NCBI RefSeq assembly: GCF_029589435.1
Contig: NZ_JARRAG010000002.1
Span: 3,348,001-3,412,000 of the forward strand
Reading direction: 5' to 3'
DNA length: 64,000 nucleotides
Origin: Paludisphaera mucosa
GTDB lineage: Bacteria; Planctomycetota; Planctomycetia; Isosphaerales; Isosphaeraceae
Part shown: in pieces, positions 8,443 through 16,445 of the stretch
Layout: each line of letters opens with the position of its first letter
Numbering within the stretch: the stretch's first letter is position 1
Position numbers and translations under genes: made by a program
Notes under the pieces: model-generated
What the model saw: the letters and a program-made list of their open reading frames with translations, nothing else
Database searches by the model: none
Told to the model about the DNA's origin: nothing

Positions 8443-9657
8443 ATGCGACATCTCAAGAAGACGTTCCCCGCGCGATTCGGCCTGGCGACCCTGGCGCTGG
8501 CGGTCGGCTGCACCTCGGCGATCGCCCAGGACCGGCGGCTGATCCTCCGCGGCGAGCACGGCGTCCCGCCCGAGACGCCGGTGGTCCTGGCGGCCCCCGA
8601 GGACCTGGATCCGGGGCTCTACACCCTGAAATCGACGCCCGACGCGCCGGCGGTCGACGGCGTCGTCGTCGCCGACGGGGAACGCCGGTCGTTCGTCTTC
8701 ATCGCGCCCGAGACCACCGAGCCCAGCTCCTACCAGGTCTCGCTCTCCACCCGCACGCCCAAACCCGGCGAGGGGGTCGCGTTCACGCCCGAAGGGCCGA
8801 ACCTCAAGCTCGCGGTCGACGGCCGACTGCTGGGGATCCACCACGTCGACGGCGCCTACAAACCGTTCCTCTATCCCCTGATCGGCCCCACCGGCGCGGC
8901 GATGACGCGGGCCTTCCCGATCGAGAAAGTCGCCGGCGAAGACGACGACCATCCCCACCACGAGTCCTTCTGGTTCACCCACGGCAAGGTCAACGGCTTC
9001 GACTTCTGGACGGTCAAGGAAGGCACGATCCGCGAGACCGCCCGCCAGGTCGACGCATCGGGTCCGGTCCTGGGCCGGCTCACCACCCGCGACGACTGGC
9101 TCGACCCCAAGGGTGCCAAGGTCTGCGAGGACGAACGGGTGCTGACCGTCTACGCGACCCGGGCGCTGCGGATTTTCGATTACGACGTCACCCTGAAGGC
9201 GACAGAGGGTCCCGTCGTCCTGGGCGAGACCAAGGAAGGGACCTTCGGCGTCCGGGTCGCCTCGACGATGGACGTCGACAAGAAGACCGGCGGCAAGATC
9301 CGCAACGCCGAGGGCCTCGAAGACGCCGCCGCCTGGGGCAAGCCCTCGTCGTGGGTCGACTACTCGGGACCGGTCGGCGACGAGACCGTGGGGATCGCGA
9401 TCCTCAACCACCCCCAGAGCTTCCGCTACCCGACCACGTGGCACGTCCGCACCTACGGGCTGTTCGCTGCGAATCCGTTCGGCGGGCACGACTTCGGCGT
9501 CGATGGATACGGCGAGCACAGCCTGGCGAAGGGCGAGTCGCTGAAGTTCTCGTACCGCCTGATCCTTCACAGGGGGGGCGTCGACGCGGTCGACCTCGCG
9601 CAGCGGTTCGCCCTCTACGCCGTGCCGCCCGAGGCCTCGTGGGACGCGGCCGACTGA
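8443..9657 (+). CDS. PmoA-related DUF6807 secreted protein
   Basis: A 404-residue protein with an N-terminal signal peptide (basic MRHLKK, hydrophobic core, cleavage after about residue 28). The body carries the features of the planctomycete 'PmoA family' (DUF6807): the HHVDGAYKPFLYPL stretch, the DDDHPHHESFWF motif with clustered acid and His residues, and a WVDYSGPV block. The name comes from a weak resemblance to a methane-monooxygenase-associated gene; real function is unknown, although these proteins are often next to sugar-degradation genes. The last 43 bases overlap the end of the convergent folate gene. Confidence 0.8.
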   Translation: MRHLKKTFPARFGLATLALAVGCTSAIAQDRRLILRGEHGVPPETPVVLAAPEDLDPGLYTLKSTPDAPAVDGVVVADGERRSFVFIAPETTEPSSYQVSLSTRTPKPGEGVAFTPEGPNLKLAVDGRLLGIHHVDGAYKPFLYPLIGPTGAAMTRAFPIEKVAGEDDDHPHHESFWFTHGKVNGFDFWTVKEGTIRETARQVDASGPVLGRLTTRDDWLDPKGAKVCEDERVLTVYATRALRIFDYDVTLKATEGPVVLGETKEGTFGVRVASTMDVDKKTGGKIRNAEGLEDAAAWGKPSSWVDYSGPVGDETVGIAILNHPQSFRYPTTWHVRTYGLFAANPFGGHDFGVDGYGEHSLAKGESLKFSYRLILHRGGVDAVDLAQRFALYAVPPEASWDAAD

Positions 9658-10238
9658 TCGCGGATCAGGATCCGCGTGGGCGTGACGATCCCATCCAGCG
9701 GGACGTCGTGGGGCTCCACCGGCAGGTCGTCCACGATCTGGCGGTCGAACGCCGCGGCCCAGACTTCGACGTCCTTCCGGAGCCTGGGCAGGAGCCGGTC
9801 ATAGTGCCCCGCCCCGCGGCCCAGGCGGTTGCCGAGCACGTCGAACGCCACGCCGGGGGCGAGGACCCAGTCGACCTTGCCCGGCTCGATCACGGGGGCG
9901 TCGGGACTCGGCTCGGGGATGTTCAGCATCCCGGCGCGGAGGTCCCGGACGGGGTCGCGGATCTCGTGCAAGATGAGTCCGCCCGCCCGGCGATCGACGC
10001 GTGGGCAGGCCAGCCGCTTGTCGGAGCCCAGGGCGTCCGCGAGCAGCGGGCCCGTGTCGATCTCCTCCGGGAAGGCCCGCACGTACAGCAGGACCGTCCC
10101 GGCCTTGCGGTAGGATGCGAGAGCCGAGACGCGAGCGATGAGGAGTCGCTCCTGCTCGGCCCGGGCGGCGGCGTCCAGGTTCAGGACGTGGGCGATCGTC
10201 TCGACCCGCAGGCGCTTCTTCTCGGGCGACGAAGCCAT
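9615..10238 (-). CDS. 5-formyltetrahydrofolate cyclo-ligase
   Basis: A 207-residue protein of the 5-FCL/MTHFS family (YgfA in E. coli), converting 5-formyl-THF to 5,10-methenyl-THF with ATP. Visible motifs are the N-terminal KKRLR box, the LLYVRAFPEEID strand region and the glycine-rich phosphate loop GNRLGRGAGHYDRLL (about residues 137-151). It lies immediately downstream of a structured RNA that looks like 6S RNA; in many proteobacteria this enzyme is co-transcribed with 6S RNA, which strengthens both calls. Its 3' end overlaps the DUF6807 gene by 43 bases on the opposite strand. Confidence 0.9.
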   Translation of the reverse strand: MASSPEKKRLRVETIAHVLNLDAAARAEQERLLIARVSALASYRKAGTVLLYVRAFPEEIDTGPLLADALGSDKRLACPRVDRRAGGLILHEIRDPVRDLRAGMLNIPEPSPDAPVIEPGKVDWVLAPGVAFDVLGNRLGRGAGHYDRLLPRLRKDVEVWAAAFDRQIVDDLPVEPHDVPLDGIVTPTRILIRDQSAASHEASGGTA

Positions 10239-10261
10239 GCGACCGCCTCGGGATCCCCCGG

Positions 10262-10307
10262 GAAAGAAAGCAGCCCGTGGCTCCCCATGTGATGGGGGGA
10301 CACGGGC
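10262..10307 (-). terminator. Terminator-like hairpin after candidate 6S RNA
   Basis: On the minus strand GCCCGTG (10301-10307) pairs with CACGGGC (10273-10279), and inside it CCCCAT pairs with ATGGGG around a three-base loop. The stem is followed by TGCTTTCTTT. It sits between the candidate 6S RNA and the folate gene and could end the RNA or be a processing point. Confidence 0.55.
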
Positions 10308-10496
10308 CGATGAACCTCCGCCGCAATGCCGTTGAGGCGCTTTTGAGAACCCGCAGTTCAGGTGGGAGCCGCAGACCTACGAGAAGACGAGCTTCAAGAG
10401 GCCGATATGGGATCCCTACGGGTTAAACGTTGGTTCGCCAAAAGGACCGCCTCCTGTCGAACATGGCAGAGGCTTTCGTCCGGCCGAGACCGAACA
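10305..10496 (-). ncRNA. ssrS: Candidate 6S RNA (SsrS)
   Basis: A gene-free stretch of about 190 bases that folds as a long rod on the minus strand. The outer stem CCTCTGCC/GGCGGAGG is followed by an unpaired bubble of about 11 bases on each side, then GAGGCG/CGCCTC, CTTTT/AAAAG and GAACC/GGTTC, with further pairing (GGCCGG/TCGGCC) outside. A bubble in a long duplex that mimics an open promoter is the hallmark of 6S RNA, which binds housekeeping RNA polymerase. It has its own near-consensus promoter and lies directly upstream of the 5-FCL gene, the classic 6S neighbour. Ends are estimates; no covariance search could be run. Confidence 0.55.
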
Positions 10497-10501
10497 GCCT
10501 C

Positions 10502-10530
10502 ATCCTAACCCGGGGCCGGCCCGAAATCAA
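10502..10530 (-). promoter_or_regulatory. Promoter of the candidate 6S RNA
   Basis: On the minus strand TTGATT (10525-10530) is separated by exactly 17 bases from TAGGAT (10502-10507), so transcription should begin near 10495, matching the start of the rod-shaped RNA. The UVR-motif gene just upstream ends at 10576, so this promoter serves the RNA and perhaps the folate gene. Confidence 0.55.
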
Positions 10531-10575
10531 GCGAAACCCGCCCCGTCCCTGAACGTCCGACCATGTCGTCGCAAG

Positions 10576-11349
10576 TCAGCTCGAGGCGCGACGTTCGGAG
10601 GTCTCGCCGGCCCGGAGGCGGCGGATCTGGTCGCGGATTTGGGCGGCTTCCTCGTAGCTCTCGCGGGCGACGGCGGCCTGGAGCTGGTCCTCCAGCAGGG
10701 CGAGCGGGTCGGCCGTCCGGTCGCCCTCGACGTCGGTCCGCCAGCGGAGCAGGAAGTTCAGCTCGGAGCACTCGGACTCGCGGTCATCCTGCTGGTACTC
10801 GTGGAGGAACTCGCGGATCCGCCGCACGCCGTCGTCGATCCGGTCGAGGGCCGCCCGGCGATCGTCCCGGCCGAGTTCCTTCAGGGCCAGCGCGCGGGTG
10901 AGCATCATCGTGACGTAGGGGCGGTACTGGTCGAACTCGATCTTGTCGCGATTCCGGGCGGCGTAGCGGGAGACGAACGCGAAGAGGCGGAGGTTGCGCT
11001 CGGTGTCGCGCGCGACCATGTCGTAGAGCTGCAGGTGGAAGGCGGCGAGGTAGCGGTGATAGTACTGCAACCCCTCGCGCATCAACGCCGCGCACTCGGT
11101 CGGGTCGATCGTGAAGTCTTCCTCGGCCTCGATGGCCGCCTTGCGACGGGCCTCGTGGTGGTCGAGGAGCGAGTCGACGCCGTGGGGGCGGCGGCCGTCG
11201 GGGCGGCCGTCGCATTCCATCTGGAGCACGCCCAGGTCCACACGCATCTGGATCTTGTCGCGGCCGTCGTCGCCGGGGATCCGTCGGACCTGGAGGTCGT
11301 CGGGATGGAAGTCCCAGCCCGAGAGCACTTCGCTGATGTCGAGACTCAA
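10576..11349 (-). CDS. UVR-motif protein, planctomycete conserved
   Basis: A 257-residue soluble protein. The C-terminus (about residues 215-245) is a UvrB/UvrC interaction motif, recognisable as LLEDQLQAAVARESYEEAA followed by QIRDQIRRL. The central 130 residues are helical with many Arg, Tyr and His and no motif I recognise. UVR motifs form helical hairpins used for protein-protein contact in UvrB, UvrC, ClpC and McsA-like proteins; there is no nuclease or ATPase domain here, so this is not a UvrB or UvrC. Precise function unknown. Confidence 0.65.
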   Translation of the reverse strand: MSLDISEVLSGWDFHPDDLQVRRIPGDDGRDKIQMRVDLGVLQMECDGRPDGRRPHGVDSLLDHHEARRKAAIEAEEDFTIDPTECAALMREGLQYYHRYLAAFHLQLYDMVARDTERNLRLFAFVSRYAARNRDKIEFDQYRPYVTMMLTRALALKELGRDDRRAALDRIDDGVRRIREFLHEYQQDDRESECSELNFLLRWRTDVEGDRTADPLALLEDQLQAAVARESYEEAAQIRDQIRRLRAGETSERRASS

Positions 11350-11523
11350 AGATCCTCTCCCCGCGGCGAGACCGGGCGTCCGGAGCGTCGCCGTCGCGAC
11401 GCCTTCACCGATTCCACTCTACGTCCGGAGCCCCCCCGCCGGCAACCGCGCGTGAGATCGCCCGCGGGCGTCGGCCGATGGCGACGACGCCCGCGGGCGA
11501 GGATGTTCCGGACCCGGCGAGGC

Positions 11524-12621
11524 TTACAGCTCGTTGCTGTCGTGGATCATGGGCTCGAGTTCCTTGGTGTTCCGCTCGACCGCGAGGACGACCGTCCGCT
11601 CCTCGACGCCGTCGGCGCTGGCGGCGACGGCCGGGATGATCTGCCGCGAGTCGGGCAGGCTGAAACGGACGGTGAAGGTGCCGTCGGGCCGGAGCTGGAC
11701 GGGCTCGCCCTGGAGGGTGACCTGGGCGTTGGGCTCGGTCGTGCCGTAGACGATCAGCTCGGCGTCGATCTCGAAGTGGAACCGCCGGCCCAGGCCCGGC
11801 AGGGCCCCCAGCGAGAGGTTCTGCATCGAGAGGCTCGACAGGGGCCGGCGGAGCCGCTCGTCGAACAGGTCGTTGAGGTCGACCGACGTGGAGCTGACCG
11901 ACTTGTGGGCGTTGATCGTCGAGGGGTTCTGGACCCGCTCGAACTGCTGCTGCACGCTGGCCCAGTTCTCCTCGAGGGCGTCGGTCACGCCGGCCTTGGG
12001 CGTGGTGACGATGTTGGAACGGGCCAGGACGTAGAACTTGCCCCGGCGCGAGAGGTAGCCGACGTCGATCCGGTAGGAGCGGGGCGGCTTGACGACGTCG
12101 ATGTACCAGTTGTTGACGCCGCCGTGGATCGGGATGTCGCGGACGATCCGCTCGGCGGCGTTGGTGGTGTCCTCGCTGGTGACGTCGATCAGGCGGAGGA
12201 TCGGCAGGGCGCTGTGCCATTCCTGGCCGAGGGCGGCCTGGGCGCGGGCGAGCGTCGTGCGGCTCAGCTCCCAGTGGGCGTGGAGCCAGTAGGAGTCGCG
12301 GGCCAGGACGATGATCCGGTCCTTCTGCGACGCGTGGTTCAGGGTGTGGGGCGCGGGGGCGACGGCGGAAGGGGCGCCGACCGGGCGACGCGCGGGGCCC
12401 GCGGCGTGGCCGTCCGAGGCCGCGGCGGGGCGCTTGACGTTCTTGGGCGCCCGCGGGGCGGGACGCTCCTTCTTGGCCCGCGGCGGCGTCGCCGGCCGGG
12501 TCGAGGACAGGGCTCGTATCAACTGATCCTTTCGCATCGCGTGCCATCCCGCGATGCCCCGCTCCTTGGCCATTTGCGAAAGGTGCTTCTTGTTACAGTC
12601 TTTGAGCGCGTCGACGGTCAT
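11524..12621 (-). CDS. DUF4912 protein with Rho-N/SAP-like head
   Basis: A 365-residue protein. Residues 1-45 look like a Rho-N/SAP helix-extended-helix nucleic-acid motif (LKDCNKKHLSQMAKERGI and a LIRAL helix). A basic Ala/Pro-rich linker follows, then a DUF4912 domain (about residues 105-230) with the signature RDSYWLHAHWEL and an NNWYIDV block. The last third is a beta-rich region with many Glu and Asn. DUF4912 proteins are widespread and uncharacterised. I chose the ATG at 12621 because the Rho-N head starts there; upstream in-frame sequence runs into a separate small transcription unit. Confidence 0.75.
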   Translation of the reverse strand: MTVDALKDCNKKHLSQMAKERGIAGWHAMRKDQLIRALSSTRPATPPRAKKERPAPRAPKNVKRPAAASDGHAAGPARRPVGAPSAVAPAPHTLNHASQKDRIIVLARDSYWLHAHWELSRTTLARAQAALGQEWHSALPILRLIDVTSEDTTNAAERIVRDIPIHGGVNNWYIDVVKPPRSYRIDVGYLSRRGKFYVLARSNIVTTPKAGVTDALEENWASVQQQFERVQNPSTINAHKSVSSTSVDLNDLFDERLRRPLSSLSMQNLSLGALPGLGRRFHFEIDAELIVYGTTEPNAQVTLQGEPVQLRPDGTFTVRFSLPDSRQIIPAVAASADGVEERTVVLAVERNTKELEPMIHDSNEL

Positions 12622-12795
12622 ACGGAACCACTCCAACACCACGGTCGCGCCGGCCGCGTCCGTGACGGATGACGGGTAGCAGGATTCTTCCGTGAGTGGA
12701 CCGATCCGGAAAACTCCCTGTGTCCCGGATGAGGCTAGTCGACTGCAAGACGCAACAGGCCGGGGCGGTCGCGGGGAGGCGAGGGAGCGGCGGGC

Positions 12796-12833
12796 AAAAA
12801 AAAACGGCCGTCGACCCGTGCGGGTCGAGACCG
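12796..12833 (-). terminator. Strong intrinsic terminator of a small transcript
   Basis: On the minus strand a hairpin of about 11 base pairs (12805-12817 with 12822-12833, loop of four) is followed by nine T residues (12796-12804). It lies upstream of the DUF4912 gene and ends the short transcript that starts near 12951; it may also act as an attenuator for DUF4912. Confidence 0.75.
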
Positions 12834-12839
12834 TTGCGC

Positions 12840-12878
12840 TCAGCCGGGATCGCCTCGTCCTTGCCACTGCGACGTCAT
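12840..12878 (-). CDS. Possible 12-residue leader peptide
   Basis: On the minus strand an ATG at 12878 is preceded by GAGGGGG with 7-base spacing, an excellent ribosome-binding site, and encodes MTSQWQGRGDPG before a TGA that abuts the terminator stem. A consensus-like promoter lies about 80 bases upstream. The unit (promoter, SD, mini-ORF, terminator, then a longer gene) has the layout of an attenuation leader, though the peptide has only one Trp and no obvious run of one amino acid. It could instead be a stand-alone small RNA or microprotein. Confidence 0.35.
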   Translation of the reverse strand: MTSQWQGRGDPG

Positions 12879-12957
12879 CGCTGATCCCCCTCGAAAGAGA
12901 GCCGGGGAGAGCGGGCAACTTGCGTTACGCCGACCCTTTGGGTGCTCGTCGCTATCG

Positions 12958-12987
12958 GGGATACCACATTGACACAAACCCTGTCAA
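12958..12987 (-). promoter_or_regulatory. Promoter of the small minus-strand transcript
   Basis: On the minus strand TTGACA (12982-12987) is separated by 18 bases from TATCCC (12958-12963). The -35 is one arm of a dyad, ATTGACA at 12968-12974 and TGTCAAT at 12982-12988, whose other arm is a second TTGACA facing the ATP synthase operon, so one regulator site could govern both directions. A good plus-strand -10 was not found. Confidence 0.5.
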
Positions 12988-13295
12988 TTCCGATTTCGCG
13001 GCGGCCCCCGCGGCCCCGCCGCTTATTTAGCACAGGCCGCCGCGTCGGCGCCGCCGGCCCCCCGGGGGGGCTCGCCGCGGGGGCCGGCGGACTTTGTGAA
13101 AAATTTCGCGAACCGGCTCCCGGGAGGTTGACAGCGGCCTCGGCGGATTGCTTAATGGAACGGGCGTGCGACGTCCCGTCTCGACGGCGTCTTCGGATCA
13201 TGCCCCGCGTCGGCCCTGGGCCGACCGGGCGCCGGGTTCGGGGTGCGTCCGAGGACCGGGCGCCGAGGCCCGGATTCGACGACCCGGAGGCGGCC

Positions 13296-13574
13296 GTGAC
13301 CCGCGACCAAGACTCGCGATCGTCCGTCTCGCAGGGCCTCGAATGGGGGACTCGCGTCACGACGATCGGCCTCGAATTCGCCCTCCCCGCCGTCCTGGGC
13401 CACGGCCTGGACCGGTGGCTGGGCTCCGCCCCCTGGCTCACGGTCGGCGGCGCGTTCCTGGGGCTGGCGATCGGCATGCTGCACATATTCCGGCTGCCGG
13501 GCGAGCTCGCCCGGGCCGAAGAGCGGCGTCGCCCCCCGCGTTCGGGCGGGGACGCGGGACGAGCTGACGCATAA
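13296..13574 (+). CDS. atpI: AtpI/AtpZ-like ATP synthase accessory protein
   Basis: A 92-residue protein with two hydrophobic helices and a Gly/Asp-containing turn (HGLDRWLGSAPWLTVGGAFL), the pattern of AtpI-type proteins that help assemble the c-ring or handle Mg2+ for it. The GTG start is chosen because GGAGG lies 5 bases upstream; longer in-frame readings are Arg-rich and not family-like. It is the first gene of the ATP synthase operon, 60 bases before atpB. Confidence 0.75.
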   Translation: MTRDQDSRSSVSQGLEWGTRVTTIGLEFALPAVLGHGLDRWLGSAPWLTVGGAFLGLAIGMLHIFRLPGELARAEERRRPPRSGGDAGRADA

Positions 13575-13634
13575 ATTCCGGCCGACGTCGCGGGACGTCG
13601 CCCGGGCCGACCCTTGAAGAGCGTTCCCCCCCCC

Positions 13635-14435
13635 ATGGCAGCACACGACCCCCTGAGCCACGTCGTCGACCACACGACCCTGGAACTCCCCTGGCCGCCG
13701 CCGGCCTGGGAGTGGACGATCCAGCTCCCCTACCCGCTGACGCGCTTCATGGTGATGGAGCTGATCGCGGCGGTCCTGGCGGTCCTGGTCCTGGTCCCGG
13801 TGGTCCGGCACATCCGCCGCAACGCCGTCACCCGGGGCGGCTTCGCCAACGCGGTCGAGGCCGTCCTGCTGTACATCCGCGACGACGTCGCGCGGCCGGC
13901 GATCGGCGGCCACGGGGCGGACAAGTTCCTCCCCTTCCTCTGGACGGCCTTCTTCTTCGTCCTGTTCAACAACCTGCTGGGGATGATCCCCGGGTTCGCC
14001 TCGCCCACGGGCAACATCAACGTCACGGCGATGCTCGCCGTCATGACGCTGGGGGTCGTGGTCGCCGCGGGCGTCCGGGAGATGGGGGTGGCGGGCTTCT
14101 TCACCGGCCTGGTCCCCCACATCGACGTCCCCTGGCCCATGAACTACTTCCTGTGGCCCTTGATGTTCATGATCGAGCTGGTGGGCCTCCTGATCAAGCA
14201 CATCGTGCTGGCCGTGCGACTCTTCGCGAACATGTTCGCGGGCCACGTGGTGCTGGCGGTGATCCTGGGGTTCATCCTGGTCGCCAAGGGGCCGCTGTTC
14301 TACCTCGTCATGCCGGCCAGCATCGCGGGCGTGGTCGCGCTCAGCCTGCTGGAGCTGTTCGTGGCGTTCCTGCAAGCGTACATCTTCACGTTCCTCTCCG
14401 CGCTCTTCATCGGCTCGGCGGTGCACCCGCACTGA
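13635..14435 (+). CDS. atpB: F1Fo ATP synthase subunit a
   Basis: A 266-residue membrane protein with five or six helices. It carries the essential Arg of subunit a in VRLFANMFAGH (near residue 200), which faces the c-ring carboxylate, and the LFNNLLGMIPG block of the family. It provides the proton half-channels of Fo. The ATG at 13635 gives the usual length; a TTG 21 bases upstream is possible but has no advantage. Second gene of the operon. Confidence 0.95.
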   Translation: MAAHDPLSHVVDHTTLELPWPPPAWEWTIQLPYPLTRFMVMELIAAVLAVLVLVPVVRHIRRNAVTRGGFANAVEAVLLYIRDDVARPAIGGHGADKFLPFLWTAFFFVLFNNLLGMIPGFASPTGNINVTAMLAVMTLGVVVAAGVREMGVAGFFTGLVPHIDVPWPMNYFLWPLMFMIELVGLLIKHIVLAVRLFANMFAGHVVLAVILGFILVAKGPLFYLVMPASIAGVVALSLLELFVAFLQAYIFTFLSALFIGSAVHPH

Positions 14436-14645
14436 CGCCCGTCGAAGGCTGGGAGGGAACCGTCCCCGGCGCGCGTCGCGGCCGCCCGCGGGACCCCGAG
14501 ATCGATCGGTCCGCGAAGTCCGTCGAAGGAAACACCGGCGAGGGGGGCGTCCGACGCCGAACCCCCGCCGGGGCGAGGCGTTGGGAAGCCTCGCGACGTC
14601 CCCCTGCTCGTCGCAGTCGTCACCATCTAGTCACCCGAGGGTTCG

Positions 14646-14957
14646 ATGAAACTGATCAAGTCCGGTCTCTTCGCTTTGGCCTTGCTGCTCGTGAGCCAGG
14701 GGGCCGTCCTCGCCCAGGCGCCCGCCGTCGCGGTCCCCACGGGCCCCGTCGTGGCCCCGGTCGACCTCAAGCCGATCGGCGCCGGCCTCATCATCATCGG
14801 CGCCGGCCTGGGCATCGGCATCCTCGCCCGCTCGGCCGTCGAGAGCATGGCCCGCCAGCCCGAGATGGCCGGCAGCATCCAGACGGCCATGATCATCGCC
14901 GCGGCCCTCATCGAAGGCGTCACGTTCTTCGCCCTGCTGCTGCAGCTCATCGCCTGA
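14646..14957 (+). CDS. atpE: F1Fo ATP synthase subunit c
   Basis: A 103-residue proteolipid, longer than the usual 75-85 because it begins with a signal-peptide-like stretch (MKLIKSGLFALALLLVSQG and an Ala/Pro segment) before the two c-subunit helices. The glycine-rich first helix (GAGLGIGILA) and the ion-binding Glu of the second (AALIEGVTFF) are present. No Gln/Thr ligands of sodium-type rings are evident, so proton coupling is likely. The 210 bases between atpB and atpE contain no gene. Confidence 0.95.
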   Translation: MKLIKSGLFALALLLVSQGAVLAQAPAVAVPTGPVVAPVDLKPIGAGLIIIGAGLGIGILARSAVESMARQPEMAGSIQTAMIIAAALIEGVTFFALLLQLIA

Positions 14958-15090
14958 CCGACGCCGGCCCCGACCGATCCGGCCCGGCCGGCGCCCGAAC
15001 CGGGGCGCCGGCGGGCCCGGAGCCCCGCGGTCCCGCCCGACGATCGGCCGATTCGATCCCGCTCCGCTCCGCAAACGCGAGAACCAATCC

Positions 15091-15813
15091 ATGCTCCGCT
15101 TCCTGAAGTCCGCCCTGGGGTCCGGACTCGTCGCGCTGGCCACGGCGGCCCTCCTCGCCCCCACCGCCGCGCGGGGGGCCGAGGAGCCCCCGGCCGCGCA
15201 CCCGGCCCCCGCGGCCGCCGCGCACGTCGACCCGGCCCCCGCCGCCGCCCACGGCCCCACGGCGGCCGAGGCGCACGGCGAGGGCGAGCACGCCAAGGCC
15301 AACCCGATGGAGCCCCAGCCCGGGCTGGCCATCTGGACGCTGGCCGTCTTCTTCTGCCTGATGGTCGTCCTCGGCCGGTTCGCCTGGAAGCCGCTGATCG
15401 AGGCCCTGCACCATCGCGAGGAGCACCTCGAGCACACCCTGGTCCAGACCGAGAAGGCCCGCAACGACGCCGAGCAGCTCCTCGCCGAGCACCGCCGGCT
15501 GATCGCCGAGGCCGACGACAAGGTCCGCGACATGCTCTACCAGGGCCAGCGCGGGGCCGAGGCCCGCGCCGCCACGCTCCTCCGCCAGGCCCAGGCCGAC
15601 GCCGACGCCGCCCGCGACCGCGCCCAGCGCGAGATCGCCGCGGCCCGCGACCAGGCCCTCGCCGAGATCTGGACCCGCACCGCCGACGTCGCCGTGACGG
15701 TCGCCGGCCGCGTCCTGTCCAAGCAGATCGGCGACGACGACCGTCGCCGCCTGCTCGACGAGGCCATCCGCGAGCTGCCCGAGGGCTTGCAGGCCGGGGG
15801 CGCCAAGGCATGA
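15091..15813 (+). CDS. atpF: F1Fo ATP synthase subunit b
   Basis: A 240-residue peripheral-stalk subunit, longer than the usual 156-170. It starts with a cleavable-looking signal (about residues 1-30), then a His/Ala/Pro-rich segment (30-75), one membrane helix (about 80-98) and a long charged coiled coil. The TGA overlaps the ATG of atpH by four bases. A signal peptide followed by a low-complexity periplasmic segment is unusual for subunit b and parallels the extension of atpE. Confidence 0.93.
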   Translation: MLRFLKSALGSGLVALATAALLAPTAARGAEEPPAAHPAPAAAAHVDPAPAAAHGPTAAEAHGEGEHAKANPMEPQPGLAIWTLAVFFCLMVVLGRFAWKPLIEALHHREEHLEHTLVQTEKARNDAEQLLAEHRRLIAEADDKVRDMLYQGQRGAEARAATLLRQAQADADAARDRAQREIAAARDQALAEIWTRTADVAVTVAGRVLSKQIGDDDRRRLLDEAIRELPEGLQAGGAKA

Positions 15814-16445
15814 CGACCCAATCCCCCCCCGAGCGGCCCCGCCGGCCGCTCGGCGACGACGACGCCCAGGCCGCCCGCGCCTACGCCGGGGCCCTCCTGG
15901 GCGCCGCCGGCGCGGGCGACGGCCCCGCCGCGGCGATCGCCGACCTGGACGCGATCCGCGACGAGATCCTCGACCCCAACCCCCGGTTCGCCGCGGTCCT
16001 GGCCAGCCCGCAGGTCGCGACGGCCGAGAAGGACCGGATCCTCCGGGAGCTGCTCGACGGCCGCGTGTCGGACGTCGCGCTCCGGTTCCTCCGCGTGCTC
16101 AACCGCCACGGCCGGCTCGGGCTGATCGCCGGCGTCGCCGACGAGGCCCGTCGCCAGCTCGACCGCAAGCAGGGCCGCGTGGCGGTCCGGGTCCGGACCG
16201 CCGCCCCGCTCGACGAGGGCCAGATGGAGGCCCTCCGCGCCAAGGTGGCCCGCCTGACCTCCGGGACGCCCGTGCTCACCGTCGTCACCGATCCCGACCT
16301 CATCGGCGGCCTCGTCGTCCAGATCGGCGACGTGGTCCTCGACGCCTCGGTGCGGAACCGTCTTGAACAGATACGCCAGCGGCTGATCGAAGGAAAGACG
16401 CATGAAATTCAGAAGCGAAGAGATCAGTTCAGTCATTCAGCGTGA
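15810..16445 (+). CDS. atpH: F1Fo ATP synthase subunit delta
   Basis: A 211-residue OSCP/delta subunit linking the stalk to the top of F1. The N-terminal helical bundle follows a short Pro/Arg-rich extension, and the C-terminal part has the conserved [20 protein letters not shown] strand with the terminal [15 protein letters not shown] helix. Start overlaps atpF (ATGA). Its 3' end overlaps the first 44 bases of atpA, a long overlap implying tight translational coupling. Confidence 0.93.
   Translation: MTTQSPPERPRRPLGDDDAQAARAYAGALLGAAGAGDGPAAAIADLDAIRDEILDPNPRFAAVLASPQVATAEKDRILRELLDGRVSDVALRFLRVLNRHGRLGLIAGVADEARRQLDRKQGRVAVRVRTAAPLDEGQMEALRAKVARLTSGTPVLTVVTDPDLIGGLVVQIGDVVLDASVRNRLEQIRQRLIEGKTHEIQKRRDQFSHSA

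Noticed and set aside
8305-9570. A long open frame on the minus strand opposite the DUF6807 gene
   Set aside because: It is a shadow of the plus-strand gene in GC-rich codons; no motif, and the plus-strand product has a signal peptide and family motifs.
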